Origin: Levilactobacillus yonginensis | GTDB lineage: Bacteria > Bacillota > Bacilli > Lactobacillales > Lactobacillaceae | Assembly (NCBI RefSeq): GCF_964065165.1 | Contig: NZ_OZ061549.1 | Location: 930,001 to 994,000 of the forward strand | DNA length: 64,000 nt | Direction: 5' to 3' | Part shown: positions 58,253-64,000 of the stretch, one piece after another | How the letters are laid out: every line of letters begins with the position of its first letter | How positions within the stretch are numbered: position 1 is the stretch's first letter | The notes under the pieces: generated by a model | Seen by the model: the letters and a program-made list of their open reading frames with translations, nothing else | What the model was told of the DNA's origin: nothing | The model's database searches: none | Translations under genes and position numbers: made by a program

Positions 58253-59407
58253 TTACCCCTCCTGATCTCTGAATAGGACGATGCCAATCTCATGTGGTGC
58301 ACCTGAATAAATGGCCGTTTCGGTCACCTTCAGCTCCCCCTGAACATCACGCACCCGCAAGTGACAATACGTTGGATTAGCTAGTAAGGCTTCATAAAAA
58401 CTCGTTTCACTATTAATAGCTTGGTGATTACACTCTAAAATGATGTCCCCCGCCTCTAAATCCATTTTGACTGCGGGAGTTCGGGGACGAATGGCCAAAA
58501 CACGAACACCATCATCGACTTGAGAATACCAGAATTGTTGCCGTTCATCATAACGTTTAGCTTGCCATAGGACTAGTCCGTAACCAACTAACAGGACGAT
58601 TAATCCGACTGGCAAATCTTGTGGCCGCCAAGCCGTCCAGCCCAAGCAGATCAAACTCAACACGGCGAGCCATACCATTTTGCGGGCCAATCGACGATAG
58701 ACCACGCGAGGGACTTGCCGAAAGATCGTAAACCGCAACCCCAACAACAAAGGTACTACCAGAACGGCATACGTTTGACCATGAATATTCAGTACTGGCC
58801 AAAAGCTCAGCTGACTGGTAAACCAATCGCCCGGCACTAGCGTCACCATTGGGAGCACCAACAACTCACGCCACGGATAGCCAGCAATTCGCTTGCCCCG
58901 CTGCTTAGCGTAAATCTTGGGACTCACGAAGCGGCCACCATAGTTCGCCAACCAGTGTCCCAAAATCATGAAGAAAATAACCAACAACCATAAGTAATTG
59001 AGGTGTGCCACACCATGCCAGCTCAACCCAACAGTTGCTAAATCAGGCTTATCCGTTATGTAAGGTCCCGCCAGAACCGTCAGCAGGGTGGTGATCACAA
59101 TTAAGGTCACTGGTAAAACAGTGGTTGGCAATAGCAGTAGCGTTAAGAATCCTAAGGCCTCGTAGAGGATGATCCACAGCAGTGGCAAACTGAAACCCAA
59201 TAAAAAGTTTAGTAGCGAGAGACCGGCCCCCAGAAACAGGCCCTGAGTCAGCATATGCCGCAGCTCATAATGATCACTGTACACCGCACTTCCAAAACTG
59301 CGACGTTCAGTTTTAATCCGTGACTTGCTGGTCAACCAGACCCGAATAATGGCAAGCCACAACAGCGGCTGGAGTAAATAACTCCCCAGCGCAATTAATG
59401 TCCGCAT
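58253..59407 (-). CDS. PDZ-domain multi-pass membrane protein (MinJ-like)
   Basis: A 384-aa protein with about seven to eight transmembrane helices (residues 5-300) and one C-terminal PDZ domain (about 310-380, VLAIRPRTPAVKMDLEAGDIILECNHQAI). B. subtilis MinJ has this layout and lies in the same secA-prfB region; MinJ connects DivIVA to MinD in division-site selection. The protease residues of rhomboids or site-2 proteases are not apparent. I start at the ATG giving MRTLIALGSYLL, behind AGGAAGG. It precedes phoP by 4 bp and is probably in its operon. The MinJ name is an inference from synteny and topology. Confidence 0.75.
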   Translation of the reverse strand: MRTLIALGSYLLQPLLWLAIIRVWLTSKSRIKTERRSFGSAVYSDHYELRHMLTQGLFLGAGLSLLNFLLGFSLPLLWIILYEALGFLTLLLLPTTVLPVTLIVITTLLTVLAGPYITDKPDLATVGLSWHGVAHLNYLWLLVIFFMILGHWLANYGGRFVSPKIYAKQRGKRIAGYPWRELLVLPMVTLVPGDWFTSQLSFWPVLNIHGQTYAVLVVPLLLGLRFTIFRQVPRVVYRRLARKMVWLAVLSLICLGWTAWRPQDLPVGLIVLLVGYGLVLWQAKRYDERQQFWYSQVDDGVRVLAIRPRTPAVKMDLEAGDIILECNHQAINSETSFYEALLANPTYCHLRVRDVQGELKVTETAIYSGAPHEIGIVLFRDQEG

Positions 59408-59458
59408 GAAATCGACATCCTTCCTGAAAAAATAGCTGTCCCCAGTATAGCATGAAAC

Positions 59459-59491
59459 AAAAACGGGCAACACGACATTCGTGTTACCCGT
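59459..59491 (-). terminator. Terminator after prfB
   Basis: ACGGGTAACACGA pairs with TCGTGTTGCCCGT, followed by five T residues on the minus strand. Confidence 0.9.
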
Positions 59492-59528
59492 GCAACCAAT
59501 ATATTAATAATTGGATTCTATTAAATCA

Positions 59529-60645
59529 TTAATTTGGGTTCTTTTGACTCAACTGCCACTGCAAGAAAGCATCAATGAATGGATCCAGGTCCCCGTCCAT
59601 GACGGCCTGCCCATTACCCGTTTCATAGTTGGTGCGGTGATCCTTGACCATGGTATACGGGTGGAAAACGTACGACCGAATCTGGGAGCCCCAACCAATA
59701 TCCATTTGGTCACCTTCTAGTTTGGCTTTCTCCTCGGCCTTCTTTTCTTGTTCCCGTTCGTAAAGCTTAGCTCGCAGCATCCCCATTGCCGTTTGGCGGT
59801 TTTGAAGCTGTGACCGTTGCGCCTGACTTTGGGTCACGATTCCCGTAGGTAAGTGGGTGATTCGGACCGCAGAGGACGTCTTGTTAACGTGTTGCCCGCC
59901 GGCACCAGATGCTCGGTAAACGTCGACTTTCAAATCAGCCGGATTGATTTCCACATCCACGGAATCATCCAGTTCTGGTAGGACATCCACGGAAGCAAAC
60001 GACGTGTGTCGCCGCCCGGCCGAATCAAATGGTGAGATGCGAACTAATCGATGGACCCCTTTTTCAGAACGCAGGTAACCGTAAGCATTGTGACCAGCAA
60101 TCAGCAAGGTTGCACTGCTTAGTCCAGCCACGTCGCCTGGTTGATAGTCTAATACCGTGACCTTAAAGTCATGCTGCTCCGCCCAGCGCGTATACATCCG
60201 CATGAGCATGTCACCCCAGTCTTGAGATTCCGTCCCCCCGGCCCCAGGATGAATTTCCAGGATAGCATTGTTACGATCATATTTCTGGTTCAGTAACATG
60301 TTGAGACTATATTGCTGAAGGGCCTTTTGGGCCGTCGCAAAGTCCTGCTCAAATTCCGTTTGCATATCTGCATCTGGTTCCTCTTGAAGGAGCTCCAGAG
60401 CCACCTCGAGATCATCAATTTGGTTGGCCAGGTTCTGATATTCGTCAACCTTTTTTTTCATCTCATTGGTCTCATCGATCAATCGTTGCGCCGCCTGCGC
60501 ATCGTCCCAAAAGTTAGGCTCAGCCATTTGGGACTCATTGACACTAATGCTTTCATTTAAAGCATCAAAGTCAAAGCGACCCCCTAAAGCCGGTTAACTG
60601 ACTGCGCATGGTTGCAATTTCGCGCTTTGCATCGCTTAATTCCAT
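59529..60645 (-). CDS. prfB: Peptide chain release factor 2, with programmed +1 frameshift
   Basis: RF2 releases peptides at UGA and UAA. The gene is in two frames. The first 24 codons start at the ATG at 60645 (MELSDAKRE...) and end at CTT before an in-frame TGA (60571-60573). After a +1 shift at CTT-TGA-C the frame continues at GAC to the stop at 59529, giving 371 aa in total. An AGGGGG element (60580-60585) three nt before CTT is the stimulating internal Shine-Dalgarno. The second part has the codon-reading SPF motif (ISPFDSA) and the catalytic GGQ (GAGGQHVNKTSS). This autoregulation by RF2 level is conserved across bacteria. Confidence 0.97.
60570..60585 (-). promoter_or_regulatory. RF2 frameshift signal
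   Basis: AGGGGG-TCG-CTT-TGA-C on the minus strand: internal ribosome-binding element, slippery CTT and TGA stop followed by C. Confidence 0.95.
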
Positions 60646-60750
60646 TGTACATTGGCTCCTTTTAAATTATTTTCGGTTAGTTTAGTAACTTGCCTAGGCA
60701 AAACAGTCTAATAACTCTCTTCATCCCATAGTCGATCCCGGCAATTAAGA

Positions 60751-60782
60751 CAAAACGAGGCTGGAATTACTTCCCGCCTCGT
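60751..60782 (-). terminator. Terminator after secA
   Basis: CGAGGCGGGAA pairs with TTCCAGCCTCG, followed by TTTTG on the minus strand. Confidence 0.8.
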
Positions 60783-60793
60783 CACGTTCCCGT

Positions 60794-63157
60794 TTACCGG
60801 GTAATATTTTGTCGAATTTCAGACTTCATGAACAACCGGGTAGTATCGTAATCAATGTTTGAAATCATTTCTTCAAACATCCGGAACCCATCTTGTTGGT
60901 ATTCAACCAATGGGTTCAACTGCCCGTATCCACGTAAACCAATTGATTGACGTAATTGATCCATGGCATCAATATGGTCGGTCCAGTGAGAATCTACGAC
61001 CCGTAACAACACAACCTTTTCAAATTCCAACATTTGCGCTGGATCGTAAAGTTGCTTTTGCTTTTCGGTGTAGACATCGTTGGCCAAGCCCATAAAGAAT
61101 TCCTTGATCTCATCAGCGGTCTTGTTCTTCAGTGCGTCTAAGCTGATTTTTTCAGGCGTAACCATTGCGGAGATTCCAAAGTCCAGTAACGTATCCAAGT
61201 CCCAATCTGCTTGATCGCCTTGTGTATGCAAGTCAACCACGCGATCAACGGTCCGCTTGATCATTGGCATCAGAACCCACTTAAGGGATTCTTCTTGGTT
61301 AATGATCTGGTTCCGTTCGCCGTAGATAACGTTCCGTTGCTGACGCATCACGTCATCGTACTGTAGCACGTTCTTCCGGGAATCGTAGTTATTCCCTTCA
61401 ACCCGCTTTTGGGCGGATTCAACTTGCTTCGTAATCATCCGGCTCCGGATAACGGCATCTTCGCCATCAACGTTCATCCGTTCCAAGAAACTCTTGACCC
61501 GATCTGAACCGAACCGACGCATCAAGTCATCTTCCAGCGACAGGTAGAACTGTGTCATACCAGGGTCCCCTTGACGACCTGAACGGCCACGAAGTTGGTT
61601 ATCGATCCGTCGTGATTCATGCCGTTCAGTCCCAATAACGGCTAATCCACCAATTTCGACCACGCCGGGTCCCAATTTAATATCGGTTCCCCGCCCAGCC
61701 ATGTTGGTAGCAATCGTAACGGCACCACGTTGACCAGCATTTTGGATGATATCGGCTTCTTTTGCATGGTTCTTCGCGTTCAAGACCACATGAGGAATCT
61801 TTTCCTGATCCAACCGTTCAGACAAATATTCGGATGTTTCAACGGCCACGGTACCAATCAACATTGGTTGACCCTTTTCATGCAAGTCCTTGATCTCCCG
61901 AATAACGGCATCGAATTTAGATTCCAAAGTTGGGTATAGCAAGTCAGGTTGGTCAACTCGGACAACTGGTTTGTTGGTTGGCACAGAAACGACTTCCATG
62001 TTGTAGATTTCTCGGAATTCTTCGGCTTCGGTCTTCGCCGTACCAGTCATCCCGGAAAGCTTCTTGTACATCCGGAACAAGTTTTGGTAGGTAATATTGG
62101 CCATCGTCTTAGTTTCTTCCTGAATCTCAACGCCTTCTTTGGCTTCAATGGCTTGGTGCAACCCGTCTGAGTAACGACGACCGTCCATAACCCGTCCAGT
62201 GAAGGAATCAACAATCAGAACTTCACCGTCTTGAACCACGTAATCCTTATCACGTAACATGATAAAGTTAGCCCGTAACGCCTGATCCAAATGGTGGGTC
62301 AAGGCCGTGTTATCCGTATCATACAGGTTCTTCAAATTAAAGTATTTTTCGGCTTTTTCAATTCCTTGATCGGTTAAGGCAACCGTCTTGGATTCCAAAT
62401 CAATCTTAAAGTCATCTTTTTCGTGTAACGTCTTAGCAAAACGATCCACCCGTTGGTAAAGAGCACTCGTTCCCTCGGATTGGCCAGAAATAATCAATGG
62501 CGTCCGCGCTTCATCGATCAGGATGGAGTCAACTTCATCGACAATCGCGAAATTCAGTGGACGCTGTACCATGTCTTCTTTGTAGACGACCATGTTATCA
62601 CGCAGGTAATCGAACCCGATTTCCCCGTTGGTTGAATAAGTGATATCGGCATTGTAGGCTTCTCGCTTCTCTTCTGGTGACTTTTCAGCGGAGTTTAAGC
62701 CAACCGTTAAGCCCATCCAAGAATACAATTCACCCATTTCGGTAGCATCACGAGCAGATAAGTATTCGTTAACCGTAACAACGTGAACCCCTTTGCCAGC
62801 AATAGCATTTAGGTAGACAGGCATCGTGGCAGTCAAGGTCTTCCCTTCACCGGTCTTCATTTCGGAGATATTTCCTTCGTGAAGCACAATTCCCCCCATG
62901 ATTTGCACGTGGAATGGATAGAGACCGAGGACCCGCCGTGCGCCCTCACGAATTGCAGCAAAGGCTTCAGGCAGTAAGTCGTCTAAAGTTTCGCCGTCTT
63001 GGTAGCGCTGCTTGAACTCTGGCGTTTTCGCCTTCAGATCATCGTCTGAAAGTTGTTCATATTCATCAGCGTAAGAACCAACTTGGTCCGCTAATTTACT
63101 GAGGCGTCGTAAAGTCCGGCGATCACTTTCGACCCATCGTTTCAAAATATTTGGCAT
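60794..63157 (-). CDS. secA: Preprotein translocase ATPase SecA (without C-terminal zinc domain)
   Basis: The motor that pushes preproteins through SecYEG. The 787-aa protein has nucleotide-binding domain 1 with Walker A MKTGEGKT near 100-107 and Walker B VDEVD near 208-212. Then come the preprotein-crosslinking domain, nucleotide-binding domain 2 ([19 protein letters not shown]), helical wing and scaffold domains (ending near 785, [22 protein letters not shown]). It stops before the flexible linker and the CxCxSGx8CH zinc-binding end of longer SecA proteins, as in several lactobacilli. SecG in the same window is a partner. Confidence 0.97.
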   Translation of the reverse strand: MPNILKRWVESDRRTLRRLSKLADQVGSYADEYEQLSDDDLKAKTPEFKQRYQDGETLDDLLPEAFAAIREGARRVLGLYPFHVQIMGGIVLHEGNISEMKTGEGKTLTATMPVYLNAIAGKGVHVVTVNEYLSARDATEMGELYSWMGLTVGLNSAEKSPEEKREAYNADITYSTNGEIGFDYLRDNMVVYKEDMVQRPLNFAIVDEVDSILIDEARTPLIISGQSEGTSALYQRVDRFAKTLHEKDDFKIDLESKTVALTDQGIEKAEKYFNLKNLYDTDNTALTHHLDQALRANFIMLRDKDYVVQDGEVLIVDSFTGRVMDGRRYSDGLHQAIEAKEGVEIQEETKTMANITYQNLFRMYKKLSGMTGTAKTEAEEFREIYNMEVVSVPTNKPVVRVDQPDLLYPTLESKFDAVIREIKDLHEKGQPMLIGTVAVETSEYLSERLDQEKIPHVVLNAKNHAKEADIIQNAGQRGAVTIATNMAGRGTDIKLGPGVVEIGGLAVIGTERHESRRIDNQLRGRSGRQGDPGMTQFYLSLEDDLMRRFGSDRVKSFLERMNVDGEDAVIRSRMITKQVESAQKRVEGNNYDSRKNVLQYDDVMRQQRNVIYGERNQIINQEESLKWVLMPMIKRTVDRVVDLHTQGDQADWDLDTLLDFGISAMVTPEKISLDALKNKTADEIKEFFMGLANDVYTEKQKQLYDPAQMLEFEKVVLLRVVDSHWTDHIDAMDQLRQSIGLRGYGQLNPLVEYQQDGFRMFEEMISNIDYDTTRLFMKSEIRQNITR

Positions 63158-63310
63158 GTGAGAATTCCCTTCAGTACATTTAATAAGTCTATTTAAAGTT
63201 ACCCATTTATTTACAATAAATCAACCTACATTTTACCACTAACCAACCCAAGATGAAACTTTAAGACGTGGTCAACGCAATGGTAACCGCTTTCTTCTTC
63301 GAATTATAAC

Positions 63311-63339
63311 TAAAAAAGCACTGCAGGGTAGCAGTGCTT
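63311..63339 (-). terminator. Terminator after hpf
   Basis: AGCACTGC pairs with GCAGTGCT around a short loop, followed by TTTTTT on the minus strand. Confidence 0.9.
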
Positions 63340-63356
63340 CGTTAGTTGATTTAACA

Positions 63357-63911
63357 TTACTCGTCGTCGGCTTCAATCAAACCATACCGACCGTCATTCC
63401 GGCGGTAGACGATGCTGATACCATTGGTTTCAGCATCTTCGTAGATAAAGAAGTCGTGGCCTAACATGTCCATTTGCAGAACGGCCTCTTCATTATCCAT
63501 TGGCTTCAAAGAAACCCGCTTGGTCCGGACAACTTCTAACTCACCTTTGTCGTCGGAATCGGCGTCAGGCGTTTCAGCTGAGAAGTCGAGGTTTTTGTAA
63601 CCTTTTTCCCGGGACTTACGGTTTACCTTAGTCTTGTACTTGCGGATCTGACGTTCCAGCTTGTCCGTAACCAGGTCAACACTTGCATATAAGTCCGGAG
63701 AGGTTTCCTCTGCCCGTAATGTCAAGTATGGGAGTGGGATTGTTACTTCAACCTTCGCTGTCTTGTTTTGGTAGACCTTCAGGTTGATATGCGCAATTGC
63801 CTCAACGTTGTTGTCGAAATATTTCTCCAACTTGCTGATACGCTTTTCAACGTAATCCCGTATTGCGTCAGTAACTTCGATGTTTTCACCACGAATATTA
63901 AATGTGAGCAT
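63357..63911 (-). CDS. hpf: Ribosome hibernation promoting factor, long form
   Basis: A 184-aa factor that dimerises ribosomes into inactive 100S particles in stationary phase or stress. The N-terminal domain (about 1-100; GENIEVTDAIRDYVEKRISKLEKYF, VEVTIPLPYLTLRAEE) binds the decoding centre. A linker rich in Asp and Glu follows, and the C-terminal domain (about 125-184; KPMDNEEAVLQMDMLGHDFFIYEDAETN) drives dimerisation. The long form is normal for Firmicutes. GGGAGAGAAG lies before the ATG. The gene precedes secA, as in Bacillus and lactobacilli. In the upstream 90 bp a TTAGAAG/CTTCTAA hairpin can be seen but no clear promoter. Confidence 0.96.
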   Translation of the reverse strand: MLTFNIRGENIEVTDAIRDYVEKRISKLEKYFDNNVEAIAHINLKVYQNKTAKVEVTIPLPYLTLRAEETSPDLYASVDLVTDKLERQIRKYKTKVNRKSREKGYKNLDFSAETPDADSDDKGELEVVRTKRVSLKPMDNEEAVLQMDMLGHDFFIYEDAETNGISIVYRRNDGRYGLIEADDE

Positions 63912-64000
63912 AAAACTTCTCTCCCTTCAGCCAAGAGATACTTGGCTTGCTTAGCATTAGAAGGACCACTCTTCTAATATGCTTTGCTTACATTTATTAT

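Noticed and set aside
58253..59407. Site-2 protease or rhomboid protease
   Set aside because: A PDZ domain and many helices are present, but no HExxH or GxSx catalytic motif could be found in the membrane part.

Overview
This window comes from a low-to-moderate GC Gram-positive bacterium. Gene content and order point to the family Lactobacillaceae, of the Lactiplantibacillus/Levilactobacillus kind. The main markers are a cggR-gap-pgk-tpiA-eno glycolytic cluster, rapZ-yvcK-whiA, hprK-lgt-gpsA-galU-trxB, phoP-phoR-pst-phoU, hpf-secA-prfB, and a surface protein with MucBP and DUF5776-type domains. I cannot fix the species from sequence alone. Almost all genes are on the minus strand, so the region reads as leftward transcription starting from hpf at the right edge. 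It is a core, housekeeping part of the chromosome with a few accessory insertions.

Layout from left to right. 1-8.0 kb: the start of glmS, the cdaA-cdaR-glmM c-di-AMP/amino-sugar operon, a DUF1361 membrane protein, a CPA1 Na+/H+ antiporter and murB. 8.0-14.4 kb: exoA plus a DnaQ-like exonuclease, a YghZ-type aldo/keto reductase, ung-pta-tsaE-GNAT, and a LURP-one-like protein. 14.5-17.7 kb (accessory): a secreted BspA-repeat/MucBP/DUF5776 surface protein and an internally deleted ISL3-family element with a perfect 8-bp target duplication. 17.7-24.4 kb: secG-est-rnr-smpB, a ClC chloride transporter and an LPXTG-anchored protein with Pro-Thr and Lys-Pro-Glu-Pro repeats. 24.5-30.5 kb: the glycolytic cluster, with promoters and terminators between its genes. 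30.5-33.7 kb: two identical tRNA-Arg(CCG) genes flanking an ECF transporter S component, a LytTR/LiaF-like pair, and clpP with a CtsR box. 33.9-43.9 kb: whiA-yvcK-rapZ, an IS30 element, an HdeD-like protein and uvrBA with a candidate SOS box. 44-50 kb: two small enzyme genes, then trxB, galU, gpsA, lgt, hprK. 50-59.5 kb: YvlD-like and PspC membrane proteins, the phoU-pstBBACS phosphate system under a four-repeat Pho box, the PhoPR-type two-component system and a MinJ-like PDZ protein. 59.5-64 kb: prfB with a programmed +1 frameshift, secA and hpf.

The genes form a few working groups. Envelope precursor supply and c-di-AMP signalling are linked (glmS, glmM, cdaA, cdaR, murB, galU, yvcK, rapZ). 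Carbon flow is handled by the lower glycolytic genes, pta and hprK. Phosphate acquisition is under PhoP. DNA repair includes uvrA, uvrB, ung and exoA. Protein export and translation quality control include secA, secG, lgt, prfB, smpB, rnr, hpf and clpP. I found no CRISPR array, prophage, toxin-antitoxin locus or clearly new defence-like system. The most unusual items are the two insertion elements, the two repeat-rich surface proteins, the RNase R tail, and several well-preserved regulatory sites.
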